Shown here: one piece after another, positions 6,973 to 13,589 of the stretch
Layout of the letters: each line of letters starts with the position of its first letter
Position numbering within the stretch: the stretch's first letter is position 1
From: Frankiaceae bacterium
GTDB lineage: Bacteria > Actinomycetota > Actinomycetes > JAVEEJ01
DNA length: 13,778 nucleotides
Assembly (NCBI GenBank): GCA_030840515.1
Contig: JAVEEJ010000268.1
Location: forward strand, 1-13,778
Direction of reading: 5' to 3'
Notes under the pieces: generated by a model
Database searches by the model: none
Seen by the model: the letters and a program-made list of their open reading frames with translations, nothing else
What the model was told of the DNA's origin: nothing
Made by a program: the position numbers and the translations under genes

Positions 6973-7688
6973 GGAGCACTCTTCGGCTTGCGCTCGCCAG
7001 CCTTGAGCGGCGGGTCGGTGTGCGTCATCCACAGCCGCAGCACCAGTCGCTGCCGGGCGCTGCCCTTGGGGTGGCACGTGGTGAGCGTGAGCCAGTGCCC
7101 CGCGCCGGCCTGGCTGACCACGGACACATCGGTCGGCAGGACGGGGTGCGGGTTCGCCTTGCCGTCGAAGGACGGCTGCACCGTGTAGGTGTAGGTGGCG
7201 AACGGAGTGACGAGGTAGGCGACGTCGCCCGCCTTCATCGTCTCGAGCTTGTTGAAGGGCCGGCCGTAGGTGGTGCGGTGCCCGGCGATGCCGACGTTGC
7301 CGCTCTCCCCGGGGAGGGGTGTGCCGCGGTAGTGCCCGGCGCCGGCCTTCAGCGCCGCGGGGGTGGTGCCCTCCACGACCAGCACATCCACGCCGAGCTT
7401 GGGGATGATCAGGCGGGTGAGGCCCTCGCCGACCTTGATCTCCCGGAGCTTGTAGCGCTCGGCGTACCCGGGGTCCTGGAAGGCGGTGGTCAGGCGGTGC
7501 TGGCGCTGCCGGGCGACGAGGTCGGTGACGGCCGGGTAGGCGAACAGGGCGACGCCGGCGAGGGTGAGCAGGACGGAGAGCGCGGACATCACCCGGCGGC
7601 CGCCGGGGCGCCTGAGCGCAGCACCGAGCAGCGAGCCGACGCCCTTGGGGTCGGTGCCGACCGGCTCCGGGGCGAAAGTCGCCTGCAT
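6969..7688 (-). CDS. Class E-like sortase (transpeptidase)
   Basis: A 239-residue membrane-bound cysteine transpeptidase that would cleave surface proteins at a sorting motif and join them to peptidoglycan or pilin. One N-terminal helix (about 34-54) anchors it with a short basic cytoplasmic tail. The catalytic domain starts near residue 90 (LIIPKLGVDVLVVEG). The catalytic residues are His137 in GIAGHRTT, Cys205 in TLTTCHPKGSARQR and Arg214. The TLTTC motif and actinobacterial context fit class E, whose known members prefer LAXTG. ATG 7688 is preceded by GGAG (7697-7700) at 8 nt. It is the first gene of a two-gene operon with the Gly-rich protein. I find no sortase substrate with a canonical motif in this window. 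Confidence 0.92.
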   Translation of the reverse strand: MQATFAPEPVGTDPKGVGSLLGAALRRPGGRRVMSALSVLLTLAGVALFAYPAVTDLVARQRQHRLTTAFQDPGYAERYKLREIKVGEGLTRLIIPKLGVDVLVVEGTTPAALKAGAGHYRGTPLPGESGNVGIAGHRTTYGRPFNKLETMKAGDVAYLVTPFATYTYTVQPSFDGKANPHPVLPTDVSVVSQAGAGHWLTLTTCHPKGSARQRLVLRLWMTHTDPPLKAGERKPKSAP

Positions 7689-7716
7689 CCGTGGTGCTCC
7701 GTCCTTCTGACACTGC

Positions 7717-7762
7717 GTCCACTAGCTCTGCCGGTGTCGGCGGAGAGGGGTGCTAGGTGGAC
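7717..7762. terminator. Long hairpin between tad cluster end and sortase operon
   Basis: GTCCACTAGC (7717-7726) pairs with GCTAGGTGGAC (7752-7762) with one bulged base. Inside, 7727-7733 pairs with 7738-7744 around loop GTGT, with one wobble pair. On the minus strand it begins 30 nt after the stop of the last tad gene and ends 28 nt before the sortase ATG. It may terminate the tad transcript or act in the sortase leader. No T-run follows. Confidence 0.5.
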
Positions 7763-7792
7763 GATCGGCGCAACGACTCCCCCGGCTTGAGG

Positions 7793-8248
7793 TTACGCCT
7801 GAAACTCCATTCGTCCGGTGACGTCCCGATATCCCCCCGCCCCGTGCCGGGTAGGACGTGCCGAGCCGGGCGGAGGTTCCCTCCCGGCTCGGGCGCCGGC
7901 CCGGACCGTCAGGCCCCCGCCCAGCAGTCGTGGCAGCCGCGCGCGCCGGGTGACCACGACCAGGACCGACTCCTGCTGCTCGGTGCAGGACTCGACCCGC
8001 ACCCCGTTCGCCGCTGCCACCTGGCGGGCCGCCCGACAGGGCTCACCGGCTGGACCCCTACCAAGGCGGTCCGCCGCCGCGAGGGCGGCGAGGTCCGCGG
8101 CGCTCTGGGCCCGGTGCCGGGCCAGCGTCACGCTCCCGAGGCCGAGCGCGACCAGCACCGCGAGCAGCAGCAGGCCAGCGCTGACGAGCAGGAGAACCGT
8201 TCCGCTCCCGCGCTCGTCGGTGAGGCGGGCCGCTGGCCCCGGGGTCAC
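7793..8248 (-). CDS. TadE/TadG-like protein of the helicase/secretion neighborhood
   Basis: A 151-residue protein with one N-terminal hydrophobic helix (about 17-38) after a short charged leader ending DERG/SGTV. The sequence fits the actinobacterial family called helicase/secretion neighborhood TadE-like protein (M. tuberculosis Rv3654c position). Members are thought to be minor pilin-like subunits placed in the membrane by the Tad motor. The Gly14/Ser15 junction resembles a prepilin cleavage site but lacks Glu at +5, so processing is uncertain. GTG 8248 overlaps the previous stop (GTGA). Compared with the short family, about 30 Pro/Arg/Gly-rich residues are added at the C-terminus; this may be real or loosely selected. 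It is the last gene of the cluster. Confidence 0.83.
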   Translation of the reverse strand: MTPGPAARLTDERGSGTVLLLVSAGLLLLAVLVALGLGSVTLARHRAQSAADLAALAAADRLGRGPAGEPCRAARQVAAANGVRVESCTEQQESVLVVVTRRARLPRLLGGGLTVRAGARAGREPPPGSARPTRHGAGGYRDVTGRMEFQA

Positions 8249-8592
8249 GGCACACCCTCCGACACCGCGTGGGCCTGGGCGCGCACGGGCAGCGAGAAAC
8301 CCGGGAGGACCCGGACACTGGCTCGCACCAGGACCGCGACCTGGCCACCCGCAGTGCGCACACTCACCGTCGCGCCGGCCGGTGCCACGGCCTGCCCGGC
8401 TCGCTGGGCGGCAGCTGGGTCATCCCCGCGGGCCGCGCTCCTCGCTGCCACCCGCGCGGCGTCCACGCACTGGAGCTCGGCGACACCCACGGCCACCGCG
8501 CGCAGGGACACGACGAGCAGCAGGACGAGGGCAGGCAGCAGCACCGCCAGCTCGGCGGTCACCATGCCGCTCGTCCCGCTGACCCGCCGCAC
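8245..8592 (-). CDS. TadE-like pseudopilin
   Basis: A 115-residue pilin-like protein. The N-terminal sequence ...SG/MVTAELAVLLPALVLLLVV shows a prepilin cleavage site after Gly9 with Glu14 at +5 of the mature chain, then a hydrophobic helix; both are hallmarks of type IV-like pilins cut by a TadV/CpaA peptidase. Such a peptidase is not in this window. A small soluble domain follows. The GTG at 8592 gives a 9-residue leader and starts 9 bp after the pilin stop; no good ribosome binding site is visible, so translational coupling is likely. It holds the Rv3655c position and overlaps the next gene by 4 bp (GTGA). Confidence 0.86.
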   Translation of the reverse strand: MRRVSGTSGMVTAELAVLLPALVLLLVVSLRAVAVGVAELQCVDAARVAARSAARGDDPAAAQRAGQAVAPAGATVSVRTAGGQVAVLVRASVRVLPGFSLPVRAQAHAVSEGVP

Positions 8593-8601
8593 CCCGATCG
8601 C

Positions 8602-8814
8602 CTACAGCCCGAGCCCGAGCGCGTGAGCCACCAGCTTCATCAGCAACGACAGCACGTCGTGACTGGTGAGGAGCTTGAGCAGCACCCCGGCGAAGCCGCA
8701 CGCGGCCACTGTCCCGACGGCGTACTCCGCTGTCGTCATCCCTGCCTCGTCAGCCAGGCGGCGGCGCAGCTGCGCGCCCCGTGGGCCCGGAGCGCTGCCC
8801 TCGATGGAAACCAT
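8602..8814 (-). CDS. Flp-like pilin, DUF4244 family
   Basis: A 70-residue major-pilin candidate. A 25-residue basic leader ends in Gly25, followed by MTTAEYAVGTVAACGFAGVL, with Glu30-Tyr31 at positions +5 and +6 as in Flp pilins. The rest is a hydrophobic helix and a short tail. This is the DUF4244 type found between tadC and tadE in actinobacteria (Rv3656c position). It would be cut by a prepilin peptidase and assembled or exported by TadA/B/C. ATG 8814 has AGGAGG at 8819-8824, the strongest ribosome binding site in the cluster, which fits high expression. A 170-bp leader separates it from tadC. Confidence 0.88.
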   Translation of the reverse strand: MVSIEGSAPGPRGAQLRRRLADEAGMTTAEYAVGTVAACGFAGVLLKLLTSHDVLSLLMKLVAHALGLGL

Positions 8815-8984
8815 GTGTCCTCCTCAGCCTGCGGCGGCAGCCGGCCGCCCGGCTCACCCGGATCGGGTGAGGTCACCAGGCTGTGTGCCGGCCGGCTCCC
8901 TCAGCGGGCTCGATACATGTCTGGGGATGCCCGCTCGGCCGGGACCCGGGCTGTGGACATGGCGGTTGTCGCGCACCCCGGGCG
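8815..8984 (-). promoter_or_regulatory. Pilin-gene leader with two overlapping hairpins
   Basis: This is the only long gap within the tad cluster. CTCACCCG (8853-8860) pairs perfectly with CGGGTGAG (8864-8871) around 3 nt. AGCCGG (8839-8844) pairs with CCGGCT (8849-8854) around 4 nt. The two stems share bases 8853-8854, so they compete partly. This may be a separate pilin promoter with an attenuator, or a stem that protects the pilin mRNA 3' section. No clear -10/-35 is seen. Confidence 0.4.
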
Positions 8985-9692
8985 TCACCGCGACGCCGTA
9001 CTCGCCAGCCCGAGAACCAGCGGCACGACGGCGAGCAGTACGAAGGCCGGCAGGAAGCACAGGACCAGCGGGGCGACGACGTGCACGCCCGCCCTGCGAG
9101 CCCGTTCGGCCGCTGCGGCGGCATGCTCCGCGCGGAGGTCGCCCGCCAGCCGACCGAGAGCGGCGCCCGCACCTGCGCCGTGGAGTTCGGCGCGGGCGGC
9201 GGCGCGCGCCACCCGCCCGAGGGCCGGATCTGGGCCCAGCGCCTGGGCGGCGTCGCCGCCCAGCCGCAGCGCGGCTGCAGCCCGACTGAAGGGGGCCGCC
9301 ACCTCGGGCACCGCGCGAGACGCAGCATCGAGCGAGTCGGGCAACGTGGCCCCGGCCCCCAACGCGGCGGCCAGCAGATCAACGGCGAAGGCGAGCCCGT
9401 TGGGAGGGACCGCCGTCGTGGCCGGGTGCTGACGCAGCAGCAGCCAGCGAGCGCCGAGGGAGAGCACCAGCCCGAGACCCAGTCCAGTGCCGGCAGGGAA
9501 CATCGCGAGCGGACTGACAAGCAGGGCCAGCACCAGCGCGCGGCGGCCACGGGAGAGCGTCCGGTGCGGGGAGACCTGGCCGGGGCCGGCGACGGCCGCC
9601 AGCCGCAACGAGGCCCGCAGCCGCCGGGAGTACCCGGGCCACGCCACCGCCCCTGAAGCGCACAGGCCGGCGAGAAGGATCGGCCCGCTCAT
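8985..9692 (-). CDS. tadC: TadC-like inner-membrane platform protein (type II secretion F domain)
   Basis: A 235-residue membrane protein, one of two platform subunits that pair with the TadA motor. Hydrophobic segments lie near residues 4-20, 53-87 and at the C-terminal end (about 206-231), with the long helical cytoplasmic part between them (ATLPDSLDAASRAVPEVAAPFSR region). This is the GspF-like layout of shortened actinobacterial TadC. The ATG at 9692 overlaps the tadB stop (ATGA); an upstream in-frame start would add 11 residues but reach back into tadB. It lies last in the four-gene motor operon. Confidence 0.85.
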   Translation of the reverse strand: MSGPILLAGLCASGAVAWPGYSRRLRASLRLAAVAGPGQVSPHRTLSRGRRALVLALLVSPLAMFPAGTGLGLGLVLSLGARWLLLRQHPATTAVPPNGLAFAVDLLAAALGAGATLPDSLDAASRAVPEVAAPFSRAAAALRLGGDAAQALGPDPALGRVARAAARAELHGAGAGAALGRLAGDLRAEHAAAAAERARRAGVHVVAPLVLCFLPAFVLLAVVPLVLGLASTASR

Positions 9693-10378
9693 CCCACCGC
9701 CCTGCGCCGGATCGCCCGGCACCACAGCAGCCCCGCGGCCTCGAGCCCTGCAGCGACTGCGAAGCAGGCCAGACCAGGCCGCGTCCTCACCAGCACGTGC
9801 AGCGTGTCCGCACCGAGCGCACCGCCCATGAGGAGACCGACCAGCGGCAGGCCGGCGAGCAGCCGGGTGGTGGCCAGGGCAGGCGCGAGCTCGACCTCGA
9901 CCGCTCGCCGGGACCGGGTCTCGGCACGGATCGCCGCGCCCACCCGGTCAACGAGCTGAGCCGCGGCCGCGCCGGTCTGCTCGCTCAATGCCCCCACCGC
10001 GTTGAGCGCGCGCAACGCCTCCGCACCCGGCAGGTCCGCTGCGAGGACGAGCGCGTGGCGTACGTCCGCCGCCTCCGTGAGCCGCCCCGCCAGCTCGCCC
10101 GCCGTCCCCGCCGCCGCTCGTCGGACCGCGACTTCCCAGACCGATCCCGCCGCGAGCTCCGCCGCCACTGCGTCCACGAGCTCGCAGACCTCGAGCCTTC
10201 GCCGGGCCTGACGGCGACGGCTGCCCCGCGCGGCACGGGGCCGGTCGCCGCCATCGGTCCCACGGAGGGGCCGCCGCAGAGGTCGCCGCACCAGCCGCCG
10301 CCGCTCCGCCCAGGTGCTCAGCGCCCCCGACCAGCCCAACACGGCGAGCACCGCGCACGAAGCCGCCAGGGCGGTCAC
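9689..10378 (-). CDS. tadB: TadB-like inner-membrane platform protein (type II secretion F domain)
   Basis: A 229-residue protein with an N-terminal hydrophobic helix, a very basic stretch (about residues 25-62), and a helical domain (ELVDAVAAELAAGSVWEVAV, then the RHALVLAADLPGAEALRAL region) typical of the GspF/T2SSF fold. Two helices close it (about 170-190 and 200-220). It would form the membrane platform with TadC and receive force from TadA. GTG 10378 overlaps the tadA stop by 4 bp (GTGA), which points to matched output. It is shorter than proteobacterial TadB (about 300 aa), as in other actinobacteria. Confidence 0.85.
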   Translation of the reverse strand: MTALAASCAVLAVLGWSGALSTWAERRRLVRRPLRRPLRGTDGGDRPRAARGSRRRQARRRLEVCELVDAVAAELAAGSVWEVAVRRAAAGTAGELAGRLTEAADVRHALVLAADLPGAEALRALNAVGALSEQTGAAAAQLVDRVGAAIRAETRSRRAVEVELAPALATTRLLAGLPLVGLLMGGALGADTLHVLVRTRPGLACFAVAAGLEAAGLLWCRAIRRRAVG

Positions 10379-11517
10379 CGATGCAGCACCGACCGCAGCT
10401 GCGCGGCCCCCGGCCCGGGCAGCAGGCGCCCGGATGCATCCGAGCGCATGGCGGTGACGACCTCCACCAGACCGGACGGGCCCCTGCTCAGCACCGCGAC
10501 CTCCGCGACCCCGCGCTCACCACTGGGCCGCCGCGCGAGGTGCACCACGAGGTCCACCGCTGCACCGAGCTGGCTGTGGGCAGCCTCGCGGGGAAGGCCG
10601 GCGGCACCGGCCAAGGCCTCCACCCGGGAGGGCAGTTGCGCCGGCTCGTTGGCGTGCACGGTGCCGCACCCGCCCTCGTGCCCGGTGTTGAGCGCCGCCA
10701 TGAGGTCAACCACCTCGCCGCCGCGCACCTCACCCACGACCAACCGGTCCGGCCGCATCCGCAGCGCCTGGCGCACCAGGTCCCGCAGCACGACGGCTCC
10801 CGCGCCCTCCACGTTGGCCGGCCGAGCCTCCAGCCGCACCACGTGGGGATGGGTCGGCCTGAGCTCCCGGCAGTCCTCCACCACCACGATGCGCTCGCGC
10901 TCGGGAACGCAGGACAGCAATGCGGACAGCACCGTGGTCTTCCCCGAACCCGTCCCGCCCGTGACGAGGAACGCGGCGCGTGAGGCCACCACCGCCCGCA
11001 GCAGCTCGGCGGTCTCCGGGTGGACCAGCTCATCGAGCTCGAAGCCACGCCGCCTGGGCAGACGAAGCGACAGGCAGCTGCCGGGGGAGGCGACGGGTGC
11101 GAGTACGGCGTGCAGCCGGGTGCCGTCGGGCAGCCGGGCATCCACCCAGGGCACCGCGTCGTCGAGTCGGCGGCCGGCAGCTGCGGCGAGCCGTCGGGCC
11201 AGCCGCGCCACAGCGGCGTCGTCCTCGAAGCGCACGTCGGCCCGCTCGAGACCGGCGCCGCGGTCGCGCCACACGTCTGCGGGACCGTTCACCAGCACGT
11301 CCGTCGTCTCGTCGTCGGCGACCAGCGCCTCGAGCGGACCGAGACCGGTGAGCTCTGCGCAGACCGCGGCCACCAACGCAGCCAGCTCGTCGCCGGCGCA
11401 CATGACCCGCTCCGCCCGGGCGGCGTCGGCGACCCGCCGCGGAGTCACCGGCCCTCCTTCGTCCAAGACCCGCGACCGCACCGCAGCGACGAGGCCACCG
11501 GGCGGGTAGCCGTTCAC
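10375..11517 (-). CDS. tadA: TadA/CpaF-type secretion ATPase
   Basis: A 380-residue cytosolic type II/IV secretion ATPase that powers pilus assembly. The N-terminal domain (about 40-170) holds TDVLVNGPADVWRDRG and the arginine-bearing SLRLPRRR. The Walker A motif is GGTGSGKTT with Lys193. An acidic box VVVEDCREL follows, then Walker B region RLVVGEVRGGEVVDL and the His box NTGHEGGCGTVHAN. The start chosen is GTG 11517 because it forms a GTGA overlap with the upstream stop and has GGGAG about 8 nt before it; a start 30 nt further upstream would add ten residues inside the previous gene. It matches the helicase/secretion neighborhood ATPase family (Rv3659c position). Confidence 0.94.
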   Translation of the reverse strand: MNGYPPGGLVAAVRSRVLDEGGPVTPRRVADAARAERVMCAGDELAALVAAVCAELTGLGPLEALVADDETTDVLVNGPADVWRDRGAGLERADVRFEDDAAVARLARRLAAAAGRRLDDAVPWVDARLPDGTRLHAVLAPVASPGSCLSLRLPRRRGFELDELVHPETAELLRAVVASRAAFLVTGGTGSGKTTVLSALLSCVPERERIVVVEDCRELRPTHPHVVRLEARPANVEGAGAVVLRDLVRQALRMRPDRLVVGEVRGGEVVDLMAALNTGHEGGCGTVHANEPAQLPSRVEALAGAAGLPREAAHSQLGAAVDLVVHLARRPSGERGVAEVAVLSRGPSGLVEVVTAMRSDASGRLLPGPGAAQLRSVLHR

Positions 11518-12476
11518 CCCAGCAGCTCCCTGGCCGCCCGCACCCAACTCCGCCCAGGACGTCCGCCCAGCCCAGGGGGTCGGCTCTCGACGGCCAACCT
11601 GGCCGCGACCGGCAACTCGAGCGACCGGCTGACCAGGTCCTGGTCCAGCCCACCGCCGCAGCGCAGCAGGATCACTCGCACCCGCGTCGCCAGCCCCGCG
11701 AACGTCGCCCCCACCCGCGTCGCCGCCAGCACTCCTGACACGTCGTCAGCGACCAGGAGCAGCAGGTCGTCGAGGCGCAGTCCCGCCTCGCGAACGACAC
11801 CGGCGGCGGTCCTGGCCAGATCCAGGATCACCGCGCCGCCGTCAGCGACTCCGGAGCCCACGACGGCACCGAGCGCAGCGGCCGGCAGCTCGCTGCCGTC
11901 GTGCGCGAGCACGGCCACGTCGTCCATGGCGGGCAGCGCCGACCTCAGAGTCGCGGCGCTCACCCTCCCTCGCGAGCCGGCCAGGCTCCCCCAGCGCGGA
12001 CCGGGCTCCGTCTCGATCCCCAGCACCACGTCGAGCCCGCTGCCGAGCGGGTCGCAGTCCACCAGCAGGCTGGGCGCCACGGCGAGGGCGCAGGCCGCGG
12101 AAAAGGTGGAGGCGCCGAGGCCACCCGTGGCGGCCACCACGCCGATCACCCGGCCCGCCCGTTCGGGGACCTCCGCAGCGAGCAGCTCCTGCACCACCCG
12201 GCCCTCATCGGCCGGGAGCTCTGCCACCCCGCGGGCCCCCGACTCCAAGGCGGCGGTGAGCAGCTCGACCGAGACCGGCTCCCGGGTCACGACCAGAAGC
12301 CCGGCGGATCCGGGCGCCACCGGCAGCATCTCCGGCCCAGCCAGCACCAAGCGAGCCGCTGCGGGCACCTCGCGGTGCGACGACCCCGTGGAGACAGGCA
12401 CGGCCGCGATCAGCGCGAGCCGTCCCAGCTCGTCGGCGAGCTCGGAATCGGCAGTGAGGATGTGCGCGGCGGCCAC
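11514..12476 (-). CDS. CpaE-like / septum-site-determining-like P-loop protein with degenerate Walker A
   Basis: A 320-residue MinD/ParA-superfamily protein in the position of M. tuberculosis Rv3660c (ssd). An N-terminal receiver-like region (1-105) precedes the P-loop domain. The deviant Walker A region reads AATGGLGAST (115-124): Thr117 and Ala122 stand where MinD has its two lysines. The A' motif LLVDCDP (Asp140, Asp142) is kept. ATP binding may survive but hydrolysis is doubtful. CpaE proteins place Tad pili in the cell, and the mycobacterial relative affects division, so a localisation role is likely. GTG 12476 is the first usable start; no good ribosome binding site is visible. It is first in the motor operon and overlaps tadA by 4 bp. 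Confidence 0.88.
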   Translation of the reverse strand: MAAAHILTADSELADELGRLALIAAVPVSTGSSHREVPAAARLVLAGPEMLPVAPGSAGLLVVTREPVSVELLTAALESGARGVAELPADEGRVVQELLAAEVPERAGRVIGVVAATGGLGASTFSAACALAVAPSLLVDCDPLGSGLDVVLGIETEPGPRWGSLAGSRGRVSAATLRSALPAMDDVAVLAHDGSELPAAALGAVVGSGVADGGAVILDLARTAAGVVREAGLRLDDLLLLVADDVSGVLAATRVGATFAGLATRVRVILLRCGGGLDQDLVSRSLELPVAARLAVESRPPGLGGRPGRSWVRAARELLG

Positions 12477-12751
12477 GCTGCTGAGCGTGGGCGACCAACA
12501 GGGCCGCCGTACTCGCCGGAAGATGATCTGTGGACCGTCCCAGCAAGGGCTGGGGAAACATTCGCGGACATGGGACGACCCCCGCCGGGGGGGATGGCGG
12601 GGGCCGTCACAGGTGGCCCGGCCCCGGGGGGGAGAGGGCCGGACCAGCCCAGGTCACGAGGGTCGCCCCCCGCGATTCCGGCTACCTCCCCACCCTCAGA
12701 GGGCCTAAACCGAGGAGTCGGGACGAGTTTTCGGCGACGTATGTTGCTCGG
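12477..12751. promoter_or_regulatory. Divergent intergenic region, G-tract rich, between the tad operon and HAD gene
   Basis: 275 bp with no gene I can support. CCCAGC (12539-12544) pairs with GCTGGG (12549-12554). CCCCC (12579-12583) pairs with GGGGG (12587-12591). Long G runs occur at 12587-12593, 12599-12603 and 12626-12632. A tad promoter should lie here on the minus strand, but I see no good hexamers. Confidence 0.4.
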
Positions 12752-12754
12752 GTG
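12740..12754 (+). promoter_or_regulatory. -10 element placing transcription start at the HAD GTG (leaderless mRNA)
   Basis: TATGTT (12740-12745) fits the actinobacterial TANNNT -10 pattern. Six bases later comes the GTG start at 12752, the usual distance to a transcription start. No ribosome binding site precedes the GTG. Together these point to a leaderless transcript. No good -35 is seen. Confidence 0.5.
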
Positions 12755-13555
12755 CAGACGCGAGCCGCGGCGTTCTTCGACCTCGACAAGACGATCATCG
12801 CCAAGTCGAGCACGCTGGCCTTCGGCCGGCCGTTCTTCCACGGCGGGCTGATCAACCGGCGGGCGGTGCTCAAGAGCACCTACGCGCAGTTCGTCTACCT
12901 GCTCGGCGGCGCCGACGGGGACCAGATGGACCGGATGCGTGACTACCTCAAGGCGCTGTGCACCGGATGGGACGCCGAGCAGGTGAACCAGATCGTCGAC
13001 GAGGCACTGCACGACCTGATCGACCCGCTCATCTACGACGAGGCCGCAGCCCTCATCGAGGAGCACCACGACGCCGGACGCGACGTCGTGATCGTCTCGA
13101 CCAGTGGCGCCGAGATCGTCGAGCCGATCGGCATCATGCTCGGCGCCGACCGTGTGATCGCCACCCGCATGGTGGTGGCCGACGGGCGCTACACCGGCGA
13201 CATCGAGTTCTACGCCTACGGCCCGCACAAGGCGACGGCCATCACCGAGCTGGCGTCGCAGGCTGGCTACGACCTCGCCGCCAGCTACGCCTACAGCGAC
13301 TCGGCGACCGACCTGCCGATGCTCGAGGTGGTCGGGCAGCCGCACGTGGTGAACCCGGACAAGGCGCTGCGGCGGGAGGCGGCTGAACGTGGCTGGCCGA
13401 TCCTGGAGTTCCGCCGGCCCGTGTCGCTGCGCGACCGGCTGGGGCGGCTGAGCGCGCCCTCACCGCGCATGGCAGGTGCCGCGGTCGGTGCCGGCATGGT
13501 GGCCGGGGTTGCCTGGTGGGTCACCCGCCGTACCCGTCGCGGAAGTGGCGCCTGA
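12752..13555 (+). CDS. HAD-IB family phosphatase (SerB-like) with C-terminal membrane helix
   Basis: A 267-residue haloacid-dehalogenase-type hydrolase, probably a phosphatase using an aspartyl-phosphate intermediate. Motif I FFDLDKT has Asp10 and Asp12; motif II lies at Ser116-Ser118 (VSTSG); motif III has Lys160 in GPHKAT; motif IV is DSATD with Asp183 and Asp187. All catalytic residues are present. A hydrophobic segment near residues 240-258 followed by Arg-rich residues suggests a membrane-bound tail. The substrate is unknown; the subfamily resembles phosphoserine phosphatase, and Streptomyces relatives are annotated as linked to differentiation. The GTG start fits the family N-terminus; the frame is open upstream but the G-rich region there is unlikely to be coding. 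This is the Rv3661 position. Confidence 0.9.
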   Translation: MQTRAAAFFDLDKTIIAKSSTLAFGRPFFHGGLINRRAVLKSTYAQFVYLLGGADGDQMDRMRDYLKALCTGWDAEQVNQIVDEALHDLIDPLIYDEAAALIEEHHDAGRDVVIVSTSGAEIVEPIGIMLGADRVIATRMVVADGRYTGDIEFYAYGPHKATAITELASQAGYDLAASYAYSDSATDLPMLEVVGQPHVVNPDKALRREAAERGWPILEFRRPVSLRDRLGRLSAPSPRMAGAAVGAGMVAGVAWWVTRRTRRGSGA

Positions 13556-13589
13556 CGCCATCGGGGGGTTGGCAGCGCGCCGGATAAGG

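Noticed and set aside
5686..7722. 678-codon minus-strand frame fusing the Gly-rich protein to upstream sequence
   Set aside because: The upstream half overlaps the sortase in a different frame and is Arg/Pro-rich. The signal peptide starting at 6972 and the ATGA overlap fix the true start.
9797..11509. 570-codon open frame on the plus strand
   Set aside because: Antisense to tadB and tadA, low complexity, no start signal or known motif.
11020..12708. 562-codon open frame on the plus strand
   Set aside because: Shadow of tadA and the CpaE-like gene; the product is Ser/Pro/Arg/Ala-rich without any domain.
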